Below are positions 40,860 through 50,543 of a stretch of DNA of 64,000 nucleotides, piece by piece. The notes below the pieces were generated by a model. That model made no database searches and was not told where the DNA came from. It was given only the letters and a program-made list of their open reading frames with translations. The DNA is from Bacillota bacterium (GTDB lineage: Bacteria; Bacillota; Clostridia; Oscillospirales; Oscillospiraceae), in NCBI GenBank assembly GCA_023459875.1, contig JAEWRY010000035.1:10152-74151 (forward strand), given 5' to 3'. Position 1 is the first letter of the stretch. Each line of letters starts with the position of its first letter. The position numbers and the translations under genes are program-made.

Positions 40860-42254
40860 ATGGACAGCGTAATTTTGGAAGAACTCTCCCGCGGCCTCTG
40901 TGGCTGCAGGGGCGAGTTGCTGGAGAAGCTGTCTGAATTCATCGCCATTCCCAGCGTGGAGGGAGCCCCGGAGCCGGGCGCGCCCTTCGGCAGGGAAGTG
41001 GCAAAATCCCTCGATTACCTGTTATCCCTGGCAAAGGAACTCGGCTTCGCGGTTAAAAACCACGAGGGCTATGTGGGCTTTATCGACTGGGGAGAGGGAG
41101 ACGAGACCATCGGTATCCTGTCCCATGTGGATGTAGTCCCCGCCGGCGACCCGGACGCGTGGAACACGCCGCCCTTTGAGATGACCCAGAGAGACGGGAT
41201 CGTTTACGGGCGCGGCGCGGCGGACGACAAAGGCCCCCTGCTCTCCTGCCTGTACGGCGCCTACGCGCTCAAGCGGATGGGCTTTGTTCCAAAAAAGAAG
41301 CTGCGCTTTATTATCGGAACCAACGAGGAGACAGGCTGGGGATGCATGGATTACTACAAAGCCCATTTCACGCCCCCGGACGCCAGCTTTTCCCCCGACG
41401 GTATGTTCACGGTGGTGAACCGGGAAAAGGGAATCCTGACGGCCGAGTACGTTAAAAAGCTATCGGCCCCCGGTGTGGAGATTCACGCGGGCGAGGCAAG
41501 CAACCTGGTGCCGGCGAAAGCGGTGGCTTCTCTGCCCTGTACTCTCAGGCAGCTTCAGAATGCTGTCGACCAGTGCGCCAAGCTGCCGGGCGTCAGCTTT
41601 ACTACGGGACTGGAAGCAAACGGTGCTTACCTTCTCTGCAAAGGCAAAAATGCGCCGTCCCACTCTCCCGCGAACGGGGCTTCCGCTATTCTGGGTATGC
41701 TCAGGGTTCTCCAAGTGTGCGAGGGCATTCCGGAGGGGCTTGGGGGCACGGCGGGGGAGCTGGCAGAGCTGATGGGAGAACAGCCGGACGGGAAGTCCAT
41801 GGGAATTGCCTGCAGCGACGAAGTATCCGGTGCGCTGACCACCAACCTCGGCATTCTGGAGCTGAAGGAAAATCAGCTTACAGTCAAAATGGACGTGCGC
41901 GCCCCAGTCACCGTCGCCCTGGAGTCTATTGCCGAGAGGCTGGATGGAAAAATGGCCGGACTCGGCTTTGAGAAAAAAAGCGGACACATGAAGCCCCCTC
42001 TTTACGTACCCGCGGATTCTGCGCTCATTAAAACCCTGTGCGGGGTATATGAACGGGTGACCGGACAAGAGGCGGTGCTGTATTCCATCGGCGGCGGTAC
42101 CTATGCACGGGCCTTTTCCAACTGCGTGTGCTTCGGTGCGGTTTATCCCGGTGTCAATCCGCCTGTGCACTGCCCCAACGAATATGCCACAGTGGACGAC
42201 CTCGCTAAAAATGCAAAGGTGTATGGCCTTGCTATTTATGAACTCTTAAATTAA
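40860..42254 (+). CDS. M20 family metallopeptidase, PepV-like dipeptidase
   Basis: 464 residues. ILSHVDVVPAGDPDAWNTPP carries the first His-x-Asp zinc ligands, GRGAADDKGPLLSCLYGAY the bridging Asp, and GTNEETGWGCMDYY the catalytic Glu pair; PPVHCPNEYATVDDLAKNA near the C-terminus gives the last His. The length and the central lid domain fit PepV/DapE-type dipeptidases (cut unblocked dipeptides in the cytoplasm). The start ATG 40860 lies 3 bp after the upstream stop, so translation is probably coupled. It fits an operon that imports and degrades peptides. Confidence 0.88.
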   Translation: MDSVILEELSRGLCGCRGELLEKLSEFIAIPSVEGAPEPGAPFGREVAKSLDYLLSLAKELGFAVKNHEGYVGFIDWGEGDETIGILSHVDVVPAGDPDAWNTPPFEMTQRDGIVYGRGAADDKGPLLSCLYGAYALKRMGFVPKKKLRFIIGTNEETGWGCMDYYKAHFTPPDASFSPDGMFTVVNREKGILTAEYVKKLSAPGVEIHAGEASNLVPAKAVASLPCTLRQLQNAVDQCAKLPGVSFTTGLEANGAYLLCKGKNAPSHSPANGASAILGMLRVLQVCEGIPEGLGGTAGELAELMGEQPDGKSMGIACSDEVSGALTTNLGILELKENQLTVKMDVRAPVTVALESIAERLDGKMAGLGFEKKSGHMKPPLYVPADSALIKTLCGVYERVTGQEAVLYSIGGGTYARAFSNCVCFGAVYPGVNPPVHCPNEYATVDDLAKNAKVYGLAIYELLN

Positions 42255-42272
42255 AAAAGGAGCGAATGACAA

Positions 42273-43928
42273 ATGAAAAGAACCCTCAAGCGCGTGTTGT
42301 GCGGCGTTCTGGCCCTCACAATGCTGCTGGCTCTCGTGGCCTGCGGCGGCGGAAGCGCCTCGACTCCGGCAGCCAGTCCCAGCGCCAGCGCCAGCGCCGC
42401 ACCCAAGACCACCACTTTACGCGGTACCTGTACCAGCACGCCCGAAACTGTGGACCCTGCCCGCGGCTCCGGCGAAAATGACCTTTTAGTCTACGTGAAC
42501 CTGTATGAATGCCTGGTTGTACCCAACGATAAGGATGGCAGCCCAGAAGCCCAGCTGGCAGAGAGCTGGCAAGCTTCTGCCGACGGCCTCTCCTACACCT
42601 TCAAGCTCAAGCAGAACGTGACCTTCTCCGACGGAACTCCCATGACCGCAAAGGACGTTAAGTACAGCTTCGACCGCATGATGGCCATTGGCGAGGGCTT
42701 CTCCTATGTATTGAAAGACATTCTGACCGAAACCACCGTGGTTGACGACCACACGGTAACCTTCAAGCTCAGCAAGACCTTCGGACCCTTTGTCACCGCT
42801 CTGACCTGCTTCCGCATCGTGAACAGCAAGGTGGTCCAGGCTAATACAAAGTCCTCCGGCACTTACGGCGCGAACGGCGACTATGGCACCGAGTACCTGC
42901 TCTCCAACTCCGCCGGCTCCGGCCCCTATGTCATGACCACCTTCTCCGTCCACGAAAAAATGGTGATGACTAAGAATGAAAAATACTGGGGCGGCGTTTC
43001 CGCGTCCGCGCCCAACACGGTTGAGATTCAGGAACTGACCGAGGCCTCCACCACCAAGATGCTCCTCAGCAGCGGAAAGGTCGACTTTGTCCACGGTCAC
43101 CAGGACTCCACAACCATCGCCTCCCTCACCGCCACTAAAGGCATTAAGGAAGCTGACCTGCCCGAGGCCGGACTTAACTACTTCATGATCAACACCAAAA
43201 AAGCCCCTACCGACGACGTCCACATCCGTAAAGCCCTGTCCTATGCCTGCAACTACGACCAGATGAAGCAGATCCTGGGCGGCGCCCCGGATGCCAGCGG
43301 CCCCGTGCCCACCAACCTCTTCGGCTATGTGGACGACTTCACGGGCTACACCTATGATCTCGCGAAGGCCAAGGAAGAAGTGGCACTGTCCAAGTACGCC
43401 AGCAATCTTGCAAACTATCCCATCCAGCTGGACTATATCCAGGGCAACGGCGACACCGGCAAGCTGGTTTACCTGCTGGCCTCCGACCTGGAGAGCCTGG
43501 GCTTCAAAGTCACTATCAACGAGACCCCCTGGGTCCAGTTCTGCAACAACGAGGCGGATATCTCCACCAGCCCCAACGTCACCAACCTCTACTGCACCGC
43601 CAATTATCCGGAAGCCGGCTCCATCCTGGAGTATAAATACGCCTCCTGGACCACGGGCAACTGGAACCAGAACGAATGGCTGCAGGACAAAAAGCTTGAC
43701 GAGATGCTAAACGCAGCCCTCTCCACCGTGGACGACACCGCCCGTGTGACCAAGTACGGCGAGATCCAGAAGTATCTGGTGGAGGACGTGGTCCCCTCCA
43801 TCTACACCTGCGCCTCCGTCATCAAGCCGCTCTACAACTCCAATGTGTTCGAGTGGCGCGGCTCCACCGGCAACATCCACGCCGCTTCCGAGTATAACTT
43901 CTATTACGCTGATTTCATTATGAAATAA
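42273..43928 (+). CDS. Peptide/opine ABC transporter substrate-binding lipoprotein (DppA/OppA type)
   Basis: 551 residues. The signal peptide ends in LVACG, with the lipidated Cys near residue 24, followed by a Ser/Ala/Pro linker. TPETVDPARGSGENDLLVY, ESWQASADGLSYTFKLKQNV and the TFSDGTPMTAKDVKYSFDRM stretch are the SBP_bac_5 signature. Binds peptides or opine-like compounds outside the cell. AAAAGGAGCGAATGACAA leads to ATG 42273. A non-terminator hairpin separates it from the permease genes. Confidence 0.9.
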   Translation: MKRTLKRVLCGVLALTMLLALVACGGGSASTPAASPSASASAAPKTTTLRGTCTSTPETVDPARGSGENDLLVYVNLYECLVVPNDKDGSPEAQLAESWQASADGLSYTFKLKQNVTFSDGTPMTAKDVKYSFDRMMAIGEGFSYVLKDILTETTVVDDHTVTFKLSKTFGPFVTALTCFRIVNSKVVQANTKSSGTYGANGDYGTEYLLSNSAGSGPYVMTTFSVHEKMVMTKNEKYWGGVSASAPNTVEIQELTEASTTKMLLSSGKVDFVHGHQDSTTIASLTATKGIKEADLPEAGLNYFMINTKKAPTDDVHIRKALSYACNYDQMKQILGGAPDASGPVPTNLFGYVDDFTGYTYDLAKAKEEVALSKYASNLANYPIQLDYIQGNGDTGKLVYLLASDLESLGFKVTINETPWVQFCNNEADISTSPNVTNLYCTANYPEAGSILEYKYASWTTGNWNQNEWLQDKKLDEMLNAALSTVDDTARVTKYGEIQKYLVEDVVPSIYTCASVIKPLYNSNVFEWRGSTGNIHAASEYNFYYADFIMK

Positions 43929-43963
43929 ACATACAACCTACCGTAGAACCGTTTGATCAATTA

Positions 43964-44000
43964 CGACGGGATCAGGAGTCATGTATTCCTGATCCCGTCG
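43964..44000 (+). other. Intercistronic hairpin between dppA-like and dppB-like genes
   Basis: A 14-bp perfect stem (CGACGGGATCAGGA with its complement) with no T-run, located between the substrate-binding gene and the first permease gene. Such stems often protect the upstream mRNA and raise binding protein over membrane subunits. Confidence 0.65.
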
Positions 44001-44016
44001 GGAGTAAGGAGCCGCT

Positions 44017-45039
44017 ATGCGAAAAGCGATCATCACATTTGTAAAAAAGCTGCTGCATACGCTGGTCGTGCTTTTGGTGCTGTCCTTCGTGGTATTTTCC
44101 TTTATCCGTATGATTCCCGGAGACCCGGTGAAGATTTCTATGGGACCTATGACACCGGAAGAAACCATCCAGCAGAAACGCAGCGAGCTGTACTTTGACC
44201 GGCCTCTGGTGGTTCAGTGGGCACACTGGCTCGGGGGCGTTGTAACAAAGGGCGATTTCGGAGAATCGCTCTTCACTCATCGCGACGTGTCGGCGGATAT
44301 TGTTCAGTACCTCCCCAAAAGTCTGGAACTGACCATGTACTGCGCCATTATTATCCTGGTGTTCGGCGTGCTTGTAGGCACGGTGTCGGCAGTCTTTAAG
44401 AACACCTGGATAGACAACCTCATACGGTTTGTATCCTATTTGGGAGTCGTCACGCCGCCTTATGCGTTTGGCGTCGTGTTTATGTTTATATTCAGTTACA
44501 AGCTCGGATGGTTCCCCATCGGCGGCATGCCGGAGATCCCGGGGGAGTATGTAAGAACGGGGATGCTGGGCCTGGACTGCCTGCTCGCGGGAGACATATC
44601 CCTCTATGGCGAGGTGCTGAGGAGCATGTTCCTGCCGTGCATGTGCCTCTCCCTGGGCAGCATCGCTTACATGGCACGCATCCACCGTGGCGCTATGGTG
44701 GAGAATGTCAATGCCGATTACATCGCCTTTGCCGAGGTAGCCGGCGTCAGCCGCGGGAAGCTGCTCATGAAGCACCTCATGAAGCCGTCCTTTATCCCCA
44801 GCCTTACCATTTATGGTCTGCAGGTGGCCGCCCTGATCGGCAACGCCTTTATTATTGAAGTGATTTTCCGCTACCCCGGTTTTTCTCAATACAGTCTGAA
44901 CGTGATTCTGAACAAGGACCCCTACGGCATCGTAGCCGTCACTTTTGTGTTTGGTATCATCTTCGCCATCGTCAATATGCTTATCGACCTGGGCGTTGCC
45001 TGGCTGGATCCGAGAATCCGCATCAATACAACGGAGTGA
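44017..45039 (+). CDS. Peptide ABC transporter permease (DppB type)
   Basis: 340 residues, about six membrane helices. LLVLSFVVFSFIRMIPGDPV is the standard DppB opening (membrane helix then PGDP), and the EAA loop is FAEVAGVSRGKLLMKHLMKP. AAGGAGCC precedes ATG 44017. It forms the channel with the 45046 permease. Confidence 0.9.
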   Translation: MRKAIITFVKKLLHTLVVLLVLSFVVFSFIRMIPGDPVKISMGPMTPEETIQQKRSELYFDRPLVVQWAHWLGGVVTKGDFGESLFTHRDVSADIVQYLPKSLELTMYCAIIILVFGVLVGTVSAVFKNTWIDNLIRFVSYLGVVTPPYAFGVVFMFIFSYKLGWFPIGGMPEIPGEYVRTGMLGLDCLLAGDISLYGEVLRSMFLPCMCLSLGSIAYMARIHRGAMVENVNADYIAFAEVAGVSRGKLLMKHLMKPSFIPSLTIYGLQVAALIGNAFIIEVIFRYPGFSQYSLNVILNKDPYGIVAVTFVFGIIFAIVNMLIDLGVAWLDPRIRINTTE

Positions 45040-45045
45040 TTGCGT

Positions 45046-45951
45046 ATGACGACTAAGGAATTGAAAGCGACGGCGGCAGCTGAACAGGGGCAGAACGCGC
45101 GGGTCGAATCCTTCAAAAAGGGCTGGTACAAATATTCACGCAATCCTCTTTCCATGATTGGCCTTATTGTGGTTATTCTGGTGATTGTTGTGGCCATCTT
45201 CGCGATGAAGATAGCGCCGTACCCCAAGGACGCAGGGATTACCGTTAAGCTGAATGAAGCGTTTTCCGCGCCCAGCGCCACCCACCTGGCGGGTACGGAC
45301 GAGTACGGGCGCGATGTGTTCAGCCGCATTCTGATCGGTACCCGGTCCTCTCTGGTCATCGGCCTGCTGGTATTGGCGATCTCCGTGCCCGTCGGCGTTA
45401 TCCTGGGCCTCATCGCCGGCTATTACAAGGGCACGATCGTCGATCTGCTCATTATGCGTATCACAGAACTGTTTATGTCCATCCCGCCGCTCATTCTGGC
45501 CATGGTGGTCTGCACCATGTTCTCCAATGGCTATATGTTCGCGGCCATCGGAATCGCCGTGGCCTGGTGGCCATGGTATACCCGCATGACCTATAATATG
45601 GTCACATCCCTCTCCAACGAGCTGTTTATTGTCTACACAAAGTTATCCGGGGTGAAGATGCTCAAGATCATCATCAGCGAAATGCTCCCCAACATCACTT
45701 CCGCCATCATTACCAAAATGAGTCTGGATATGGGCAGCATCATTCTGACCGCCTCCAGCATGAGCTTCGTCGGCCTGGGCGTTCAGCCGCCCGAGCCGTC
45801 CCTGGGCGCCATGGTGTCCGACGGAATTGCCTATCTGCCCGAGTTCTGGTGGCTCACCCTGATGCCGGCGCTTATGGTCGTCTTCATCGTACTGGGCTTC
45901 AACCTGCTGGGCGACGGCCTGACCGACGTGCTGTCCGTAGAGGAGAAGTGA
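45046..45951 (+). CDS. Peptide ABC transporter permease (DppC type)
   Basis: 301 residues. A basic N-terminus (FKKGWYKYSRNPLSMIGLIV) leads to the first helix, AGTDEYGRDVFSRILIGTR is the DppC hallmark, and the EAA-type loop is KLSGVKMLKIIISEMLPNI. GGAG lies 9 bp before ATG 45046; TTG 45040 is less likely. Directly follows dppB-like. Confidence 0.9.
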   Translation: MTTKELKATAAAEQGQNARVESFKKGWYKYSRNPLSMIGLIVVILVIVVAIFAMKIAPYPKDAGITVKLNEAFSAPSATHLAGTDEYGRDVFSRILIGTRSSLVIGLLVLAISVPVGVILGLIAGYYKGTIVDLLIMRITELFMSIPPLILAMVVCTMFSNGYMFAAIGIAVAWWPWYTRMTYNMVTSLSNELFIVYTKLSGVKMLKIIISEMLPNITSAIITKMSLDMGSIILTASSMSFVGLGVQPPEPSLGAMVSDGIAYLPEFWWLTLMPALMVVFIVLGFNLLGDGLTDVLSVEEK

Positions 45952-45952
45952 T

Positions 45953-46921
45953 ATGGATAACAGGAAACTTGTATTAAGGATCGACAACCTCTCAGTACAG
46001 TACAAGGTCTACGAGGGAATCCTCGAGGTGATTCCGGGTCTTTCACTCCAGGTGCGCGAGGGCGAGCGGGTGGGTCTCATCGGTGAAACCGGCTGCGGCA
46101 AGACCACGGTGCTTAAAAGTGTCGCCGCCGTTCTGAGATGCCCCCCGGCCATCATCCGCAAGGACGGCCTTGCGGTTTGCGGTGTGTCCATCGACAGCAA
46201 GGCAGGGGTCAAAAATGTGCGCCGCAGCGTGGCGATGATTTTTCAGGACCCCTCCACTTCTCTCAATCCAACCCTTAAAATTTCCACCCAGATGAAGGAC
46301 ATCCTCTCCAGCCAGTTCCATAAGATGGACAAAGCGGCCATAGCTCAAAAGATGCTTGACGCCCTGAAGGCGGTATCCATGCCTGCGCCCGAGCGGGTGC
46401 TGGACAGCTACCCCGTGCAGCTTTCCGGCGGCATGCGCCAGCGGGTCTGCATCGCCATGGCCCTCATGAAGGATTCGGAGCTCATTATTGCCGACGAGCC
46501 CACGACCGCCCTGGACGTTACCATCGAGGAGCAGATCCTTGATCTGCTTAACGTCCTGGTGCGTGAGCAGAACAAATCGCTCATTCTGGTGAGCCACGCC
46601 TTGGGGGCCGTTCGGAAGATAACCGACCGTATTTATGTCATGTACGCCGGAAACATTGTGGAAAGCGGAACCACGGAGCAGGTTTTCTCCAAACCGCGCC
46701 ACCCCTATACCGTGGGACTGATGGCCGCAACGCCCAAGCTCACGGGAGAGGGAATCGCGGACGGCATTGCCGGCGACATTCCAAGCTATATCAATCCCCC
46801 GAAAGGCTGCCGGTTCGCAGACAGATGCGAGAAAGCAACGGAGGAGTGCCGGAAGACACCGCCCGTTTTGCGTCCGTTAAACGAGACAGGCGACTGGCAG
46901 GCTGCCTGCCATCATGTTTAA
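45953..46921 (+). CDS. Peptide ABC transporter ATPase (DppD type)
   Basis: 322 residues. Walker A GETGCGKTT, signature LSGGMRQRVCIAMAL, Walker B LIIADEPTTALD and H-loop LVSHALGAV are complete. The C-terminal oligopeptide domain has CRFADRCEKATEECRKTPP, the Cys cluster of the Dpp/Opp ATPases. ATG 45953 starts 1 bp after the permease stop, with GAGGAGAAG upstream. Confidence 0.92.
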   Translation: MDNRKLVLRIDNLSVQYKVYEGILEVIPGLSLQVREGERVGLIGETGCGKTTVLKSVAAVLRCPPAIIRKDGLAVCGVSIDSKAGVKNVRRSVAMIFQDPSTSLNPTLKISTQMKDILSSQFHKMDKAAIAQKMLDALKAVSMPAPERVLDSYPVQLSGGMRQRVCIAMALMKDSELIIADEPTTALDVTIEEQILDLLNVLVREQNKSLILVSHALGAVRKITDRIYVMYAGNIVESGTTEQVFSKPRHPYTVGLMAATPKLTGEGIADGIAGDIPSYINPPKGCRFADRCEKATEECRKTPPVLRPLNETGDWQAACHHV

Positions 46922-46936
46922 TGGGAGGCGAGCAGG

Positions 46937-47902
46937 ATGAAAGACGAAATTTCAATCGAGGTAAAAGACCTCAGAAAAGAATTCAAGACCAAATTCGGAA
47001 ATTTGGTGGCTGTGGACAAGGTCAATTTCCAGATTAAAAAGGGTGAAATTTTCGGCCTGGTGGGAGAATCGGGTTCTGGGAAATCCACCATCGGCTCCAT
47101 GATCGTGGGCGCCTACGGGCCCACGTCAGGTTCCATCACCTTCCAGGGCGGCACGGATATCTCAAGGCCCAGCAAGTCGCGTTCGCCGGAGCTGAAACAG
47201 AAGATCCAGCTAGTGTTCCAGGACCCGGGCGGCTCGCTTAATCCCCGCAAGACCATCCGTCAGATTCTTTCGGTTCCCGTGCAGCTCTATGCGGAGAAGC
47301 GCCTCACTTACGCCGAGACTGAGGAACGCATTAAAGCGGCTCTCGCGCGCGTGGGGCTTCCCCTGGGCTATCTGGATAAATACCCGCGGGCAATCGGCGG
47401 CGGGGAAAAGCAGCTCGTCTGCGTGGCCCGCGCGCTGGCGGCCGATCCCCAGTTCATCGTGCTGGATGAGCCTACCTCGGCGCTGGATGTGTCCATCCAG
47501 GCTAAAATCACCAACAAACTCATTGAGCTGCAGCGGGAAAACAACCTGTCTTATCTTTTTATCACCCACAATCTCTGCTTGGTCCGCAATATGTGCGACC
47601 GGCTCGCTATTATGTATCTGGGCAATATCTGCGAATATGCGGGAACGGACGAGTTTTTCAAAAACCCGTGCCACCCCTATACCCAAATGCTGCTGGCGTC
47701 TATCCCCGTCCTGAGCGCGGAAGAGGAAGCTTTGAAGCCCCAGAAGATCAAATCGGTGGGCGAGATACCCAGTCCGCTCCACAAGCCCAGCGGCTGCCCG
47801 TTCCATCCCAGATGTTCCTTTAAAAAGGATATCTGCACGGAAAAGACGCCTGAGATGAGAGAAATCTCTCCAGGACATTTTGCCTGCTGCCACTGCATCT
47901 GA
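46937..47902 (+). CDS. Peptide ABC transporter ATPase (DppF type)
   Basis: 321 residues. Walker A GESGSGKST, Walker B FIVLDEPTSALD, H-loop FITHNLCLV. The signature motif reads IGGGEKQLVCVARAL: the usual Ser of LSGGQ is Gly. The C-terminal Cys cluster CPFHPRCSFKKDIC is present. It is the last gene of the peptide operon; GGGAGGCGAG precedes ATG 46937. Confidence 0.92.
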   Translation: MKDEISIEVKDLRKEFKTKFGNLVAVDKVNFQIKKGEIFGLVGESGSGKSTIGSMIVGAYGPTSGSITFQGGTDISRPSKSRSPELKQKIQLVFQDPGGSLNPRKTIRQILSVPVQLYAEKRLTYAETEERIKAALARVGLPLGYLDKYPRAIGGGEKQLVCVARALAADPQFIVLDEPTSALDVSIQAKITNKLIELQRENNLSYLFITHNLCLVRNMCDRLAIMYLGNICEYAGTDEFFKNPCHPYTQMLLASIPVLSAEEEALKPQKIKSVGEIPSPLHKPSGCPFHPRCSFKKDICTEKTPEMREISPGHFACCHCI

Positions 47903-47917
47903 CAAGAAAAATATTAA

Positions 47918-47952
47918 AGTCCCCGGTTTGCTTCAAAAGCAAACCGGGGACT
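47918..47952. terminator. Bidirectional terminator between the peptide operon and the GH18 gene
   Basis: A 16-bp perfect stem, AGTCCCCGGTTTGCTT with its complement and a 3-base loop, between the convergent stops at 47902 and 47957. Confidence 0.85.
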
Positions 47953-47956
47953 CAGC

Positions 47957-49390
47957 TTATTTCAGGTTTGTTGTAAGGGTACTCAGCAGCTGTCCGCCTT
48001 TATTCAGAGAGAGTTCCCAGATGGAAGCTCCGGCCAGATTGTTCTGCACAATGTAGTTTGCCTTGCTCGCGATGGAAGTCTCATTCTCATAGGATAGAAA
48101 GGTGGAACCATTAAACAGCCACGGGACAAGCGCGTCTTGATGGAAATACTTTCCGTAACTGCTGCTGTTCAGGTATGTTGTGAGCACGATGTCGTAGGAA
48201 ATGGATTTACCGCTGGTATAAGTTTTGTATAATCCGGTTCCGCCGCCGGAAACGCCGCTGAAGATATATCCGTAGAACGGCACGCCCATCACGATTTTAG
48301 ATGCCGGGAAACCGCCCGCGATCCATGCTTTCACAGATTGGTCGGCGCTCCACTTATACTGCGGCGAGGCTTCGGTGGGTGCGTAAAGGGGCGCGTTTAA
48401 ATCCGTAAAGCAGTCCCAGATGCCGTGGATATCGTATGTCATGATCGTTGCATAATCTACGTATTTTGCGATGAGATTAAGTTCCGTATTTCCGGCATAT
48501 GCAGTGTCGGCGCCGCCCGCTATGGTAAGCAGGTATTTCTGACCGTCGAGCTGCCCCTGCGCGTCCAGCTTTTCTCTCAGCTTCTGCAGCAACAGGGTGA
48601 AATTTGTTTTGTCCGCGCTTCTTCTTACATTGGTCGAAAGGCCTCCGCTGACGGGGTATTCCCAATCGAGATCAACGCCGTTGAAGCCATACTGTTTTAT
48701 AAAGGCCACAACGCTGTCCGCAAAAACCGTCCGGCTGGCATCCGTTAGTGCCGCATCGGAGAACTTGCCGGAATCGTTCCAGCCTCCGATGGAAATGAGG
48801 GTTTTCAGCTGTGGATATGTTTTCTTCAGCTGATTAAGCTGTGCGATGTTTGTGGGGTCGATGTAGGAATCGCCCAGAGCTATTTTTAGGTCATCACCGA
48901 TTTTTGCAAACGCATAGTTCACATTGGTAAGGCTGGAAGCCGGAATGTTCAGCGGCGTGTAACCGCTATAAGCCGACCAGCTTGCATAATAAGCGGCTAC
49001 TATTTTTGTTGCCGCCTGCGTAATCGGGGAAGTTGTGACCGTAAGCACATTGCTTGATGAGGACAGGTTCCCGCTCGTATCTTTTGCTTTTACATAGAAG
49101 GAATAGGAAGTCGCCGCAGTCAGGCTGGTAACAGTATATGTTGTCCCTGTCGCCGAGCCTATGTAGACTGAGTTTTTATAGATCTGATAGGATGCCACAG
49201 CTTTGTTGTCGGTTGAAGCGGTCCATTGAAGCGATATGGACGTTTGGTTTACCGAAGCTGCCGCAAGGTTTTGCGGCGGGGTCGGCGCCTGCGTATCCCG
49301 CGCTTTTTTCGCCGAAACAGTGAGCAGAAAAATGCCTGCGGATAGTGTGACAACCAGTAAAAATGAAAGAAATTTTTTCAGCATTTTCAC
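47957..49390 (-). CDS. Secreted GH18 glycoside hydrolase with fibronectin type III domain
   Basis: About 477 residues. A signal peptide (FLSFLLVVTLSAGIFLLTVS) is followed by an FnIII domain (residues about 35-115, with TPPQNLAAASVNQTSISLQW) and a GH18 barrel: IVAAYYASWSAYSG, LKTLISIGGWND, FNGVDLDWEYP and YATIMTYDIHG. The DxxDxDxE motif is NGVDLDWE, so the catalytic Glu and the two nearer Asp are kept while the first Asp is Asn. It probably cuts chitin or a peptidoglycan/GlcNAc polymer outside the cell. GTG 49390 follows AAGGGGA; ATG 49384 is the alternative. No LysM or spore-targeting domain is seen. Confidence 0.88.
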   Translation of the reverse strand: MKMLKKFLSFLLVVTLSAGIFLLTVSAKKARDTQAPTPPQNLAAASVNQTSISLQWTASTDNKAVASYQIYKNSVYIGSATGTTYTVTSLTAATSYSFYVKAKDTSGNLSSSSNVLTVTTSPITQAATKIVAAYYASWSAYSGYTPLNIPASSLTNVNYAFAKIGDDLKIALGDSYIDPTNIAQLNQLKKTYPQLKTLISIGGWNDSGKFSDAALTDASRTVFADSVVAFIKQYGFNGVDLDWEYPVSGGLSTNVRRSADKTNFTLLLQKLREKLDAQGQLDGQKYLLTIAGGADTAYAGNTELNLIAKYVDYATIMTYDIHGIWDCFTDLNAPLYAPTEASPQYKWSADQSVKAWIAGGFPASKIVMGVPFYGYIFSGVSGGGTGLYKTYTSGKSISYDIVLTTYLNSSSYGKYFHQDALVPWLFNGSTFLSYENETSIASKANYIVQNNLAGASIWELSLNKGGQLLSTLTTNLK

Positions 49391-49546
49391 TTGCTTCCCC
49401 TTAACATGTAGAGTAATTAAATTATACCGACGGGGAAATGCAAAAGACAATGCCAAACTTCTGGTAATTTGAAGCAAGTACCGATAGAAAAAACGCACTG
49501 AAAACCCCATGTTTTCAGCGCGTTTTAATATTGAACTTAAGGGCTT

Positions 49547-50530
49547 TTACTTGATGACGTGCAGGGATTTTCTGTCGATGGTAAGGGCAACCACCGCCAG
49601 AAAAATGACGCCCTTGATGAGCTGCTGTACGGCGGTGTCGTAGCCGAGCATTACCAGGCTGTTATTGAGCACGCAGTAGATCAGCGTGCCGACGATGATG
49701 TTGGAAAAATGCACCTTGGCTCCGCCCGAAATGGGAAGCCCGCCTAGCACCAGAGCGATGAGGATCTGTGTCTCCAACTGGTTGCCCGCGGTGGCCGTGA
49801 TGGAGCCGACCTTGATGACGTTTAAAAAAGCGGCGAAGCCCGTGATGGCGCCGGCGGCCACGAACACCAGAAACTTGGTCCGGTCAGTATGCACGCCGGA
49901 AAACCGGGCGGCAGTTTCGCCCGCGCCGATTGCCTTGAGGGAAATGCCCGCCTTGGTAAAGCGGAAGAACAAAAAGCCGATGAGCAGGATGAACGCCGTC
50001 ATCAGGATTTTGAACCAGGTGACGTTAAGCGTCGTGATGCTGGTAACGGCGGCGACGGGGGCATCGGTCGTGAAGTAGGCGCACAGGCCCCGGAAAAGGT
50101 ACATGGTGCAGATGGTCACGATGAAGGAAGCAATCCTGAATTTCACGTGGAAGAGGCCGTTGATAGCTCCGATGAGCGCGCCCGAGACGATGCCAGCCAC
50201 AACGGCGAGGGGGATGCTGTAAAACGACAGAGAGCTGATGACGATGGACGAGATGCCAAGAATGGAGCCCTGGGAAAAATCCAGACCGCCTATGGTCATG
50301 ATGAAGAAGACGCCTGTGCAGCTGATCATCAGCACATAGACCTGACTGAGAATCAGCTTGACGCTCCTGGTCTGGATCAGATTTCCTTTGGTGAGGATCG
50401 CGAAAATAACGATGATCACAATGAGTCCGATGAGAGGCAGAAAGCTGTGGATGATGTCTCTGCTCCAGGAACCCTTCCCGATTCCAAAAGAGTCCTTTTG
50501 GGTTTTTTCTTCAGTTGCCGGTTCCGACAT
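49547..50530 (-). CDS. Sugar ABC transporter permease (RbsC/AraH type), second
   Basis: 327 residues, 8-10 membrane helices. GVFFIMTIGGLDFSQGSILG is the family's hallmark region and ALVLGGLPISGGAKVHFSNI the second. ATG 50530 follows AGAGGTGA and is preferred over GTG 50539. It is the last gene of a four-gene transporter set with an SBP, another permease and a two-domain ATPase; two different permeases suggest a heterodimer. Confidence 0.87.
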   Translation of the reverse strand: MSEPATEEKTQKDSFGIGKGSWSRDIIHSFLPLIGLIVIIVIFAILTKGNLIQTRSVKLILSQVYVLMISCTGVFFIMTIGGLDFSQGSILGISSIVISSLSFYSIPLAVVAGIVSGALIGAINGLFHVKFRIASFIVTICTMYLFRGLCAYFTTDAPVAAVTSITTLNVTWFKILMTAFILLIGFLFFRFTKAGISLKAIGAGETAARFSGVHTDRTKFLVFVAAGAITGFAAFLNVIKVGSITATAGNQLETQILIALVLGGLPISGGAKVHFSNIIVGTLIYCVLNNSLVMLGYDTAVQQLIKGVIFLAVVALTIDRKSLHVIK

Positions 50531-50543
50531 GCATCTCACCTCT